This document shows, piece by piece, positions 28,007 through 39,789 of a stretch of 64,000 nt of DNA; position 1 is the first letter of the stretch, and each line of letters opens with the position of its first letter. Source of the stretch: Flexamia atlantica (lineage: Eukaryota > Arthropoda > Insecta > Hemiptera > Cicadellidae); the NCBI GenBank assembly GCA_035578135.1, contig JAQJVK010000020.1, positions 3,038,001 through 3,102,000 on the forward strand, given 5' to 3'. The translations under genes were made by a program, and so were the position numbers. The notes under the pieces were generated by a model. That model was not told the origin of the DNA and ran no database searches. It saw nothing but the letters and a program-made list of their open reading frames with translations.

Positions 28007-29883
28007 CGGCAGCTGGCATACCGGGCCGGGCTGGTGCGGCAGCTGGTTGACCACCTGGTGTGAGCACCTGTATTGCCAACTGGTTGCCTTGGACACTGGT
28101 GACCTTGGACCAAACTTTTTGGTTGTCTCGTCATTTTGAATGATTTGAGTACCCACAAAATAAGGCTTGGAAACTTATAAAATGTTGGAAAATACTTTTT
28201 AGTTTTCGTGTTATAACTTCTATAACGGGCAAAATTCCTCTAAACCCATCATGCGGGTACTCAAATTACATGGAATGAAAAGACAAACAAAAATGTCCAT
28301 TAACATTTTTTGATAAAACCAACGGTACAGAAGTTATAACACAAAAACTAAACTTTCAAAGTCATTTCAAACTTTTACAAAATATTGTTGATTTTATAAC
28401 AAATGTTACCGAAAAATTTTGTTTGTTTAATTATTTAGCGTAATGTACTCTAAGTACTTACATAATAAAGTTTGGAAACATATTAAGTTAAATAGGATGT
28501 ACAAAAAATATATTTTCTTTTTTAGTTTTTGCATTATAACTTTTAAACCGTTGGTTTTATTAGAAGATATTACCACACCTTTTTGTTTGTCTTTTCATTC
28601 TGCGTATTTTGAATACCTACATGATAGGATTTGGAAACATATAAAGAAAAATATGATTTGAAAGATTTTTTTTTCAGTTTTTGAGCTATAACTTTTATAC
28701 CTTTGGTTTTATCGAAAAATGTTACTGGACCTTTTTTGTTTGCCTTTTTATTCTGAGTAATTTGAGTACCCGCACGATAGATTTAGAGCATTTTTGTTAT
28801 ATCCACTTCCACCGTGTATGGCGACGCAGCTCAAAAGTTGAACGTCGACGATATCAAGTGGGGGGCCCCCCATTTCGCAAAATTACTCTAAACCTATTGT
28901 ACGGGTACTCAAATTACGCGGAATGAAAAGACAAACACAAAAGGACCAGTAACATTTTTCGATAAATCCAACGGTATAAAAGTTATAACGAAAAAACTAA
29001 AGTTTCAAGGTCATTTAAAACTTTTACAAAACCTATCATGTGGTTACTCAAGTTACGTGGAATAAAAAAACAAACAAAAATGTTCAGTAACATTTTTCTA
29101 TAAAACCAACGGTGTAGAAGTTATGACGCGAAAACTTAAGATTTAAAACCGTCCAGGTTACAAAACGTCCAGGTAACCTGGACGTTTTAGTAAAAACGTC
29201 CAGGCTACAAAATATTGTTAATTTCTTACAAAATAATGTTGATTTTATAACAAATGTTACCGAAGCTTGTTGTTGGTCTCATAATTTAAGTACTCACAAA
29301 ATAAGGGTTGGAAACTTATAAAGTAAAATATAAAATGTTGGAAAATACTTTTTTTTTAGTTTTTGCGTTATAACTTGTATACCGTTGGTTTTATCAAAAA
29401 ATGTTAGTGGACATGTTTTGTTCGTCTTTTTATTCCGAATAATTTGAGTATATGCATGATAGGTTTGGAGCAATTTTGTAAAAGGGGGGGGGGGTTGTCG
29501 GGAGGGGGGGGAGGGGGGGAGGGGGGGAAGAGGGGGGGTTGGGGGGGGTTGTCGGGGGGGGGGGCAAAATTGCAAAATTACTCTAAACCTATTGTGCGGG
29601 TACTCAAATTGCGGGGAATGAAAAGACAAACAAAAAAGGTCCAGTTTAATTTTTCGATAAAACCAACGGTATAGGAATTATAACGCAAAAACTTGAGTTT
29701 TAAGGTAATTTTCAAACTTTTACAAAACCTATCGTGCGGTTACTCAAATTACGTGGAATTAAAAGACAAACAAAAAGGTACAATAACATTTTTTTATATA
29801 TCCAACGGTATAGAAGTTATTACGCAACAACTGAAAAAAAAATATTTTACATTATCACTAAGCCATCTTTCTATTCCTGGTGA
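28007..29883. repeat. Satellite continuation, second A-B copy
   Basis: After a short unique segment (28007-28110), monomers of the ctcaaattacgtggaatgaaaag family resume. Block A recurs at about 28550-28878 and block B at 28877-29485, then a G-rich tract and two more forward monomers to about 29840. It matches 24527-25420 in the same orientation. Confidence 0.7.
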
Positions 29884-30234
29884 CCTCGCACGCTTCCGTT
29901 AGTAACCAGTTGGCAATGCGAGTGGTTGACCTTGTTGCGTCTGCTAACACACTCAACAGCTCATTCCCTGCTTTGGATAAATAATTTTCGCCAGTCTGCT
30001 TCCTACCAGGGCTCGGGTACAGTTGGTCTACTGCAATGTTTGTATATTTGTACTGTGTTAAATGTGTATATGTATTGTGCGTGTTAGCTGTTGTGTCCTG
30101 ACGACTCCGACCCGGATGAACGTTTTTTAAAACCCTTTTGTAATGGAGTTATTACTTCGAAACATGTACTGGATTCATCTACTATTTGAACTGTTGAACG
30201 TTGAGGTATGTTAAGCTATTCTACTCTGCCCATA
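29884..30234. other. Unique island within the satellite
   Basis: About 350 bp of less AT-rich sequence (from gtgacctcgcacgcttccg to aacgttgaggtatg) without the satellite monomer. No open frame or known motif is seen. Confidence 0.5.
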
Positions 30235-31260
30235 ATTTTGTATAATTTAAGTACTCACAAAATAGGGTTTGGAAACTTATAATGTAAAATATATATTTTT
30301 CTTTAATTTTTGCGTTATAACTTCCATAACGTTGGTTTTATTGAAAAATGTTACAGGACCTTTTTGTTTGTCTTTTAATTCCATGTAATTTGAGAACCCG
30401 CACGATAGGTTTTGTAAAAGTTTTAAATGACCTTGAAACTAGTTTTTTCGTTATAACTTTTATACCGTTGGATTTATCGAAAAATGTTACTGAACCTTTT
30501 GTGTTTATCTTTTTATTCTGCGTAATTTGAGTACCCGCACGATAGATTTAGAGTAATTTTGCGAAATGGGGGGGGGGCCCACTTGATATCGTCGCCGTTC
30601 AACTTTTGAGCTGCGTCGACATACACGGTGGCAGTGGATATAACAAAAATGCTCTAAATCTATCGTGCGGGTACTCAAATTACGCAGAATAAAAAGGCAA
30701 ACAAAAAAGGTCCAGTAACATTTTTCGATAAAACCAAAGGTATAAAAGTTATAGCTCAGAAACTGAAAAAATCTTTTTAAATCATATTTTTCTTTATATG
30801 TTTCCAAATCCTATCATGTAGGTATTCAAAATACGCAGAATGAAAAGACGAACAAAAAAGGTCGAGTAACATTTTTCAATAAAACCAACGGTATAAAAGT
30901 TATAACACAAAAACTAAAAAATTATCTTTCTTTACATTATATTTTACTTTATATCTTTTCAAACCCTATCATGCAGATACTCAAAATACTTAGATTTAAA
31001 AGAGATACAATAAAGGTCCAGTAAATGTTTTTATAAAACCAACGGTATAAAAGTTATAACGTAAAAAAATATTTTTCTACATCTTATATTTTATTTTATA
31101 TGTTTCCAAACCCTATCGTGTGGTACTTCAATAATGCAGAATAATGAGACGAACAAAAAACTTTGGTAACATTTGTTAATTAACTAACAATGTAAAAGTT
31201 ATAACACAGAAACCAATTTTATATCTTTAACCAAGTTTATATTTAATCGCAACTGTAGTT
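30235..31260. repeat. Satellite, inverted block A and decayed monomers
   Basis: An inverted copy of block A lies at about 30500-30845, including the segment with cttgatatcgtcgccgttca. Forward monomers (ctatcatgcagatactcaaa, accaacggtataaaagttat) follow, with rising divergence towards 31200. There is no coding sequence. Confidence 0.65.
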
Positions 31261-31611
31261 TATCTTGCATTTCTGCAACTAAATATTTTTAGAAGTATCA
31301 AGGTGATATAAGAAAGTAGCATCTTTAAAATATTGTAACTTGTACAAAGTTAAATAAGTGTTAAAAACGATATTTTATTGCAAATATTTTAAAACCAAAA
31401 GTTAAGAACGATTGTTTAATACCGACATGTTCACTCAACAAGAGCAACAGTACGACTAACACTACATATCCAAATATTGCGAGGAGTCTTTCATGGTGGT
31501 GGGGGAAGGCAGATGTTCCGTGCTGTCCATGTCATTTCGAGGAAGGTCACTGCACTACAACCGACACATCAGTTTGCAGGTAGGACTCGCAGAGTAAACA
31601 TCTAAATAAAC
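31261..31611. other. Unique DNA before the right-end small gene
   Basis: AT-rich to 31430, then a less AT-rich 180 bp with ggtggtgggggaaggcagat. No TATA/initiator pair as clear as elsewhere in the element was found before the ATG at 31612. Confidence 0.4.
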
Positions 31612-32016
31612 ATGAGTTCTGTTTTATATGTTTCTTTTATCAAAGATGGACTTTGTATTGAAACGCAAAGTTTCACTATTGATGCAGATTATGTACAACA
31701 AATTGTAGTACATCCTCCAGAAAATTATGATTCTATCTACATTTCGGTGCATGAACCTAACGACCGCCCACCACCAACATCTGCTGACAAGGGGTAGGAC
31801 AGCGGGTACCATACGTCATTAAAGCTTCAGCTCTCCACCCGAGTACACATGGACTCTGAGCTTCAAGATAATACTGTTTCTTCTACATCTAAACAAACTT
31901 CCGAACAATTACCTACTACAAATGAAACTACTACAAGTCTAAAAGTAAATGAAATTTCATCAACTGTTAGTTCTGATGCGCAAGCAATAATGTTATCATT
32001 AATTGGTTTCGACTAA
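31612..32016 (+). pseudogene. Small hypothetical frame with one in-frame stop
   Basis: The frame runs from ATG 31612 to a TAG at 31795-31797 (61 residues) and stays open in the same frame after that to TAA at 32014-32016. The second part has its own ATG at 31849 (55 residues, rich in Ser, Thr, Gln and Glu). One stop in an otherwise open 405-bp frame suggests a broken or read-through gene, or two small genes. I recognise no family. It is one of the few plus-strand frames of the element and lies 54 bp inside the right TIR. Confidence 0.4.
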
Positions 32017-32192
32017 AAATTCAACAACGGAGGAAGAAAGAAATTCGCTACTTTACAACTTGGTTTTTGCATATCAGTATATGTTTTTATATACTGATAT
32101 GTTGTATTTTTTTAAACTCAAACGGATGACCTTGAACTTTTAATCGATGGTATTATTCGATTATTTTAATCGATTGTTTTATTCGAATACTT

Positions 32193-32229
32193 TATATAAA
32201 TACGAAACTTTAACGTTGAGAGGCTCAGT
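32193..32229 (+). promoter_or_regulatory. Promoter of the Cys-rich TIR gene, right copy
   Basis: TATATAAA (32193-32200) lies 34 bases before the A of TCAGT (32225-32229), which precedes the ATG at 32256 by about 29 bases. It is the same arrangement as at 8996-9032. Confidence 0.7.
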
Positions 32230-32255
32230 TCTGTTTAAGACAAGCTACAACCAAC

Positions 32256-32477
32256 ATGTCATCCAAAAGAAATAATCTAACACTTATAACTTATTGTTGT
32301 AAAGAAAAATGTTTTAAAATACCTGAAGATCAAGTTGACGGAAAAGCTTGTACAAAATGTAATTCTTTCTGCTACTGTAAATGTAGTTGCAAAACATATC
32401 AAAAGTACCGGTTGGATAAACTAGAAGAATTGCAACATCGGCTCGGTCTACTGTGGCAACGATTAAATTCAAAGTGA
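32256..32477 (+). CDS. Cysteine-rich small protein, right TIR copy
   Basis: 73 residues, identical to the minus-strand copy at 8748-8969 except for Y instead of N in YQKYRLD. All nine cysteines (C14 to C45) and the Leu-rich C-terminal helix are kept. It is transcribed inward, as is the left copy, from its own TATA/initiator. The intact state of both copies, unlike the neighbouring 89-residue frame, hints at selection or recent homogenisation of the TIRs. Confidence 0.7.
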   Translation: MSSKRNNLTLITYCCKEKCFKIPEDQVDGKACTKCNSFCYCKCSCKTYQKYRLDKLEELQHRLGLLWQRLNSK

Positions 32478-32596
32478 TTTAACAAACACTTGTCATTACC
32501 CCCACCACTACCCCCACTACCATCGGAGGTACCCGCAGCACCGGCTTTGCAATAGTCATTCCTGCTACACCTCTCGTCGAGTTAACAACTCTAGTC

Positions 32597-32829
32597 ATGT
32601 CTCTCAACATTCGCGGGATTCACTACAACTTAGTGAAGAACTAAAACAACTTATAACCACTGGGTTCGGTTTATCTTTGGAACTTTATGCAACAAACAAT
32701 CAAAACGAAAAGAATGTATTTTTGCCAACTTACAACAACAACAAAAAGAATGAAAATAAGCAAGAAATTTCACCACCGACAACAACTTACTTTTCAAATT
32801 TGGGAGCAAACTTTTCAACCTTAATGTAA
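32597..32829 (+). pseudogene. Truncated copy of the 89-residue TIR protein
   Basis: Mirror of 8359-8628. The ATG at 32597 is kept, but a 37-bp deletion after GGGATTCACTACAAC shifts the frame, and translation stops at 32642-32644 after 15 codons. Downstream sequence still matches the left copy to the old stop at 32827-32829. Confidence 0.85.
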
Positions 32830-33077
32830 AATAAAAAAAATATCTTGCATTTTCGGATCTTCCGAAAATGCAAGATCTTTTTAAAAACATCCTCACCTGA
32901 CCTTGACCCATTTCCGGCCATTTAAAGTTTAAATACCCAGCACAGCCGGGCATTTAAACTTTAAATGCCCACCCTACACGTCACAGCTACGTCACAGCCT
33001 CTGACGTCACCAGACCGGATGTAGCTGTCACTTTTGATTAATGCGTTTTGGCCCAGAAGCCCCACTATTGCACTACT

Positions 33078-33083
33078 AACGTT
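33078..33083. repeat. Target site duplication, right
   Basis: AACGTT directly after the Polinton, identical to 8105-8110. Confidence 0.95.
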
Positions 33084-33321
33084 CACAGTGTTTTCTTGTT
33101 TCTTGTTTTTAGCTTGACAAAGACTGGAAGATAACACCATGACTAGGAAATCATAGATAGTTCTCAGCAGGAAATCATTGTTTGTTCTCAGTAAATGTAT
33201 ATTGATACTTTTTTGGTCTGCCATTTGAGTAAAGTGTATGGTGTGAAAAACACAATATCGATCCTCTTTTTCGACGAGCGTTCAACTTAGGATGTCAATA
33301 AAATCCACTGTCAATAGTATA

Positions 33322-33445
33322 TTACGCAACTAGTGCGGGAAGTAGATGTTTACGTGCGGGCATGATAGTTCACGCGCGACGCTTCCGGAGCGCGGGAATT
33401 TCACGCGAGCAACGTAAACACCTTCCCGGATGAGTTGCGTACGAT
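33322..33445. repeat. GC-rich imperfect inverted repeat
   Basis: acgcaactagtgcgggaag at the left matches, inverted, cttcccggatgagttgcgt at the right, and gtttacgt recurs in both arms around a GC-rich centre with several CG dinucleotides. It may be a very short MITE or a fragment of a larger element. A second CG-rich palindrome, accgcactcgtgcggt, lies at about 33859-33874. Confidence 0.5.
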
Positions 33446-36400
33446 AGTTTTCGCGACACTACTAGCAACAAATATACAGGGTAAGTAAAAAGCAACACTT
33501 CTATGAAAGTAAAAGATTTTAAAAATATTAAATAAACTGTAGAGTCAAAATACTAACAAAACTATATTTATCTCCGCGGGGGAGATAACAAAAAGCGTTA
33601 TCTCTGCTGTCCAGCGACCGAGTACGCCTTTCTAGGAATACGTCTTATCGTCACACAAACGGCAACAATTGAATAAATAATACTGCTCTTTATTAACTTA
33701 TCGGTATTAACTGTACGTAGTCGCAACCTGGGAAACCAATTTAGTTACAATTGAGATATGGTCGTCATAGTTAAAATGTATATGTTGTGTTTATGTATAA
33801 TAATGTATGTAAATTGTGTGATATACTTTTTTTCTTGAGTTGGCAACATTGAGCGTTTACCGCACTCGTGCGGTAAATGCTCAATGCAAACTCTTTACCG
33901 CACTCCAGCTGATTTGTTACCTCACTACAGCAGTTATTTGCCATACTCTTTTGTAAACGGCGACTTCCCACACTGAAACGGAAGCGGAAATCGGCTACTT
34001 ACTAGTGTAGTGTTGCGAAAAGAACTTTACCCTAGTATTCAGCGTAAAAAGACAACTTGTGACAAAAGAAATAAATTACGTGATGAAATAATTATTTTAT
34101 ATTTTTATTTTTCAGCAATTTTCGTACAATATCCAATTTCTTAAGTTTTGCAGATGAATAATAGTTTTTATTTTATGTTTCAGGTATGAACCCCGTCATG
34201 CGTTGCGTAAGTCTGCTTTCTATAAATGCCGGAGGGATTGAAACGTGTTAGATAATTATCAACTTGTATTAAATTTTTCATTGAAGGAATAATTTTAAAA
34301 CCAATTTTTACACCTTGTATCAGTAAGCATTTGCTCTATAAAGTAAGATATTTAATCTTGCACTTCTGAATGTATAGTTAATTTTTAGAGATACGTATTT
34401 GAAAATAAAAAATGTTTAATTCGTTATAATTTTATCATTTACTTCTAAAACGAATTTTTCTTTTGGCAGAGAAACACAGGAAGGACTATTTTCAGCAATA
34501 CTCATTGCTCGGTCGGTATTGATTTTTACTTTTGTAATAAATCATAATTCGAAGGATCATTGAGGGGAGAGGGGATGCCAAACGTGCATTAAACAATAAC
34601 ACGCATGTCGGAGTTACATCAGCAGTCCCTGGGAAATGGCAGTATTTAGCGAGAGAGGCTGGGGCGCAGTTCTGTTGGAGGCTGCCCTGGAGGCCCATGT
34701 TTACCGTTGTTGACAACACGTATTGTTTTGATTCCGTCGTCTGTCAAAGGAAAATAAATTAAATTTTACCAGAATTTTTGGGGTTATTTTCTGCAGTCAT
34801 TGCGAAAATAAATTTTGAAATAAATTTATTTATGATTAACAAAGTTTTTTTGTGTGTGTGTACTGATACAATAAACCCAGGGATGTAGACAGGGCGAGCG
34901 GACGAGATGGTTATCGAGTTGCTCCATTCATGTTCGGACGCTGTTTATGGGCCTGTTACTACGCCGCTGTATGCCCAAGGGATGTTAACCGAGTTAACAC
35001 AAAACAACCAAATCAGGGAGATAGGTTGTAAAATGTTGAGATGATAAGTTTTCAAAATGTTTGAACAATAATACATTTTAACGAAATTTTTTTGTGAAGT
35101 TTTAAAACGTTGGGAGGATTGATTTCTAATAATTTTTAACTAGGCTAAATGTTAAACTTGTTGATTTTCTTTTGAGTTAAACAAAAGCCCACGTCAACAA
35201 TCATTTATGTATAGATAACTGAACTATTTGACTGTACGAGTAAGTTTTTACGTGTAAACTTGTAACTAATAATTATTGGGGAAAAAGCGATTTTCATTTC
35301 ATTTTTTTTCAATAATCGCCAACGACTTTTCGATTCTATGAAAGGCAGCATTTACTATTTCGATTTTCTTACTATTTGCATTGCCCTTAGATCAAAGATC
35401 AAAGAGGGAGGCTGGCTTGCAAGGAACTGAGCTGGGTTGTGGAGTCAATCAAACGCATGACGAAACTTATGTTGACGGATTATGTTTGTTCGTCCTTGAA
35501 AATCAGATTGCAATTCACGTCGATGATGAATTTAATGAAATTAGTTCAATGTCACTGAAGTAATATGGTGCATTTGAAAGCCTTACTTATTTTGTAACTC
35601 AATAATTTTACTCAATTTCTAATTATTTCATTTTTTCCGGGAGAATAGAGATCACATTAATCTATGTTAAGGACACTGCACAACCTACATGATTTACATA
35701 CAGCTTACATGCTCTGAATATATGTTACACATATTAATATTATTTTTGAAGAAATAATAGTTTTCATTACACTTTCGATGGAATATTTTCCCTCCCACAT
35801 AAAAAGGGAAATATTTTTTTGCGAGTCTTAAATAAACATACTAACAGCACTTAGCAGAGGACATATATTTCACTTGCGGTTTACACTAGGTATTGTTTGG
35901 ATCAAGTCTCCCCCAACAATTCGGAACAAATTTAAATTTAATCTTGTCGTTGAAAATATCTCGTCGGGTGACTTCAAGAATCCCCTAAAATGTATAAAAA
36001 GGTTTTAATTACGTTAATCAATCGAACAATACTTTTAGGAGAGGATAAACCATCTGAATCCCTCTGATGGGCTTGTTTAAGGCCTATAGCCCCAACAATC
36101 TTAATATTCGTAGTACGGAAAAAAGAAAAAAAATTTGTCATAATTAATTATCTAGACATTAAGTTCTCGGATAGCCCTTTTCCACATGTAATAATCACAA
36201 CGATTAGGAATAACACTAAAATGCGAGTAATTTAATACAAACGCATACTTAATATTTACATTTTACCAATTTAGTATACTAGTAATCATAACCCCTAAAG
36301 ATTTGGGGTTAATCATTAATTAATTTTCCATTTAAAGGTGAGTGCAACGTTGTGTGTTACTACAGCGACGACAGAACGTTCTTTTTCCACACTGCGCAGA

Positions 36401-37859
36401 ATCAAGTCATTCTTGTGAATCTAAACGTCACAAACTAGACTAAACGAGCTTGCCCACTTGTTGATCCATCCAGGCAAAAATCTTCTTCTAAAGACGTTTT
36501 GGCCTTAATGGCAAAGTTACCAAGAAGAATCGACTTAGCTTTAGTGTAAATGTGCTATCGATATAAAAATGTATCAAAGTTTAAGATCATATTAAAAATA
36601 TAGTTAACATTCACCAGCATATCGTGTTATCCAATCAAATAACGTAGTAATCGCTCATAAATTAATCGACACTGAAACAATAAGGGTATTTTTTTAACGG
36701 TAGTGAAAAAATAAGTGCGTGATTACTGATCTGAGGTACAGGTGGTGGGAGTGTTAGATGCTATCACACGATTAGTTGTAAAAACATTTGATAGTATTTA
36801 CCGACATTTGGTTAACAACTAGAGGAGTTTTACGAAAAAATTGATTTCCCCTACTTTTTTATGTAAAGGGTTTGTTCGATTCCCTTTTAATTGTGAAATC
36901 CTAAAATATGAGCTTTAAACTAGTTAGGATTTTTGCAGTTGTAATGTTAGTGTTATAACTCTAAATCGTCTAAAATTTGGAGTTTACTGTTTTAAAATTT
37001 CAAAATAGATTGAAAAATAAAAATTACGGAATATTTGTTTTCATCATCAAAATAATTGAAATTAAACAAAAAAATATTATTTTGAATCATTTTTATGACA
37101 ATTGGTAATGAGGTTTCTTCTAAGCATTAAATAATATTCTCCTAGAGTTTCGGCCAAATCGTGAGGCGTTTGAGTGAGTGCGCTGCTGGCGTTCAAAATA
37201 TGTTTTTGGCGGATCATTTACCCACCTGAAGTTATAGACAGTTTTGCCCTTTGTTTATGTTCTTTAAATCAGATGAGTAAGTTCTTCAAACATACCCAAG
37301 TAAATGTGCCTCTCTCTGTTGGAAATATGTTTAACTAATTAACTGTGTAGAGGAGCGGAGGTCTTTAACATCAAGCCATTTATACAGCTGGAGTTTCCAT
37401 TTTTCGCCACCCGCCTAATGATTTGGCCAGACCTTTAGTAGCTAATGGTGCTTGTTGTGAGGAAAGACGCTAGAGCTACCTGGCGAGTGCTGCTAGGGAA
37501 CAGAGGTCGGTAAGCAGTATTGTGCAGCTGGAGCCCAGTGAGCAATGCTTGAGTCATACGGAATAAAGTATACCGTTATCGCAAAGAAATAATGTGCTCA
37601 ACTCATCTCAATTATTTCTACATATAAGCAGATTATGGATTCGTGGTTTATTAAAAAAAATACACGTTAGAAACTCTGATATGGTTCGGTTAAATTTTAG
37701 GTTCTCAGTAACTATATATTGTAATATTTTAACTACACCCTGGTTGAACACTGCTTACTGGTGGCGCTTCATATCGAGCACCATTGGAATTACGTCTTTC
37801 AATGGAGATTCTCTCTTCTTAGTCAATGTGGAAGCTGTCCGGTACATTTGGATTGTCAA
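33446..37859. other. Unique non-coding DNA
   Basis: About 4.4 kb of AT-rich sequence without a supported gene. Weak inverted ends (acagggtaagtaaaaag near 33477 and, inverted, ctttttac-like sequence near 34310) could be an old MITE. Short open frames at 34492-34719 and 35381-35563 lack ATG starts or motifs. Confidence 0.45.
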
Positions 37860-38060
37860 AGTTATCAGTTGTGGTAAACATGTCACGTTGTCCTTATGTT
37901 AACCTCATGAGGAGTAATTTGTACTTGAAGTAAATTATTGTACTTGTCGCCTACTTCTCAACATATCCTATTGAAACGCGGTGTGTGGCCTAATTTAGCT
38001 GCGATTTTCCTTTATTATAGCCTAAAACTTTCAATTCTTCTTATTTTGTGGAAGCAAACG
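37860..38060 (+). repeat. Fragment of the dispersed repeat family
   Basis: Shares acgttgtccttatgttaacc and cttctcaacatatcc with 41100-41215, and more weakly, inverted, with 48280-48320. Non-coding. Confidence 0.45.
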
Positions 38061-38329
38061 TTAAACTCCTTTCTAATATTATCCTTTCATGGCCAATATT
38101 GAATTATGCTCATCATGGCCATATACTTCATGTTACTTCGTATGATGCTTTATTTACATATTTTTTATTGTAGAATGGTTATAGTCAATGGAATATGTAT
38201 ATTTTAAATCCGGAATAAAATAAGTGGTGGAAACATTCGTTTATATTTCTGCCAAATTAAAAATCATTATTCACAGCTGTCCACGTTTTATTATTTTAAG
38301 TTCTATTCTTATATTCAGAAACCTTCCCA

Positions 38330-38853
38330 GGGGTGTACAAAACAACGCCTCAACGTTTCTTGCCAATCAGGTGAACAGTATCAGTTACGCATAGAGGGCA
38401 AGCAGAAATCAAAAGACAGAAGACAGCAAGCACATTCGGGATATAATTATTTAAGGCGATTAATTTACGTGGTGATTTTAAAATCTTTATAATTAATCTA
38501 TTTTCCAATACTTTTAATAAATTTGGTTTTTAGAGGATGGTAAAATGGCACTGAACCTGACAGAGCAGCACAAAACGATCAAACCGCCCTCCCAGCTTTC
38601 ACAGGCAGGATTTATCAAGCCGCCAGGGGCTGCTGAAGGACAGGAAGTCCTTCAGCATCAGCGCGGATCAGCTGATAATGCTGAAGAACCAACACAAGAT
38701 CATAACTCAGCAGGCAACAAGTTCAAGCCTGCTGACGAAAGACGCGATTTGTATGCTGATTATGCATTCATCATACGGGGTCTCTACCAGTCCTTCAAAT
38801 CCCCCGTCTTCCAAAGGTTCCTACACTTTTTCCAGTTTATAACCAGATTGTAA
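38330..38853 (+). pseudogene. Unknown exon-like sequence, copy 1
   Basis: The 102-codon frame at 38545-38853 starts MALNLTEQHKTIKPPSQL and is preceded by a splice-acceptor-like tttggtttttag. An inverted paralogue lies at 39350-39775 and a third copy, inverted, at 39790-40110. Comparing copies, this one appears shifted in frame after about residue 34 relative to copy 2, and copy 2 is shifted earlier, so none is clearly intact. The protein is unrecognised. It may be an exon of a duplicated host gene or part of a transposon gene. Confidence 0.4.
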
Positions 38854-39290
38854 TTAAAAAAAAACCTCTGCCAAGAAGTCACCGGGTCCTCCAAAATTCT
38901 AGAAAGGCTTTCCAAAGGTCCTCCAAAAGTTCTTCTTTTTAGTGCATTTGGTGTAGGACACACCCTATATCACACTACCTAGAGGTAGGCAGTGCGGAAT
39001 TGATTATTTTGGCACAAGAATTTCTGGATGGTCATTCTTGAATGAGGATCGACAAGTGAGTCGGTGAATCGATAGTTAAAATCATAGCCTTATATTTTCC
39101 ATTCTTAAAATAAAAAGATTGAATATGAGTTGCGCACTCAGGGAGCTCAAGCCCCCCCCCCCCTAAACATATGAGACAATCTTTGAAACGACTATGATTT
39201 CTTGGTTGGGGCCGGGAAATTTTACAATTTGGTTATGAATTGGAAAAATTTAGGAGCTTTTTGAGGACTGGGGGGGGGGGGGCATTTGGA

Positions 39291-39349
39291 GACCGGTTCA
39301 AAACCCGTCTTACATTGGAGACCGGTTCAAAACCCGTCTTACATTAGCA
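39291..39349. repeat. 29-bp direct tandem duplication
   Basis: The unit ttggagaccggttcaaaacc (continuing cgtcttaca) occurs twice back to back, right after a run of 12 or more G at about 39270-39282. A C run of about 13 lies at 39150-39163. Confidence 0.8.
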
Positions 39350-39775
39350 GGCTTGAACTTGTTGCCTGTTGAATGATGATCTTTTGTTGGTTTTTCAGCT
39401 TAATGAGCTGATCCGCGCTGATGCTGACGGTTTCCTGTCCCTCAGTAGCCCCGGCGGCTTGATCAGCCCTTTCTGTGGAAGCTGGGAGGGTGGTTTGATC
39501 GTTTTGCTCTGCTCTGTCAGGTTCACTGCCATTTTTCCAGCCTCTAAGGACAAAATCTTATTAAAAGTATTGAAAAATAGATTAATAATAAAGATTTTTA
39601 AATCACTACGTAAATTAATCGCCTTAACTAATCATATAAAATTGAATGGTCTGCTGTCTTTCTTCTGTCTTTTGTTTTCTGGTTGCCCTCTATGCGTTAC
39701 TGATTCTGTCCATCTGATTGCCATGAAACTTTGGGGAGTTGTTTTATACACTCCTAGGAAGGTTTCTGTATAGTA
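39350..39775 (-). pseudogene. Unknown exon-like sequence, copy 2
   Basis: Inverted paralogue of 38330-38740, with the ATG (MAVNLTEQSKTIKPPSQL) at about 39532 on the minus strand. The frame ends early relative to copy 1 because of a one-base difference in the PPG segment. The upstream 200 bp also align, including ggcgattaatttacg, so the duplicated unit is larger than the exon. A plus-strand 134-residue frame over the same DNA is a shadow. Confidence 0.4.
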
Positions 39776-39789
39776 GAAGAAACAATAAA

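Larger units (their letters stand above)
8111..33077 (-). mobile_element. Complete Polinton (Maverick) element
   Basis: A 24,967-bp element with terminal inverted repeats beginning AGTAGTGC, a 6-bp AACGTT target duplication, and the full Polinton core set: protein-primed PolB, RVE integrase, FtsK/HerA-type packaging ATPase, adenain-like protease, major capsid and minor capsid. All core genes lie on the minus strand at 9211-22212. The inverted repeats are about 99% identical, which points to recent insertion. Two capsid-side genes (phospholipase A2 protein and minor capsid) carry single frameshifts and the polymerase lacks an in-frame ATG, so this copy is probably not fully functional, or the sequence has homopolymer errors. 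The right 9 kb is repeat-rich and non-coding, which makes the element longer than usual. Confidence 0.97.
32070..33077. repeat. Polinton right terminal inverted repeat
   Basis: 1008 bp, inverted copy of 8111-9160. It is shorter because of a 37-bp deletion near 32630 and a 5-bp gap in an A/T run. It ends with GCACTACT followed by the AACGTT duplication. Mirror copies of the CRE-like sites, the CATTTAAAG palindrome and the 16-bp stem-loop are all present. Confidence 0.95.

Noticed and set aside
35381..35563. 60-residue frame of protein-like composition
   Set aside because: It starts at TTG, has no motif, and no paralogue or splice context.
39369..39773. 134-residue plus-strand frame
   Set aside because: Shadow of the inverted exon-like copy on the minus strand.
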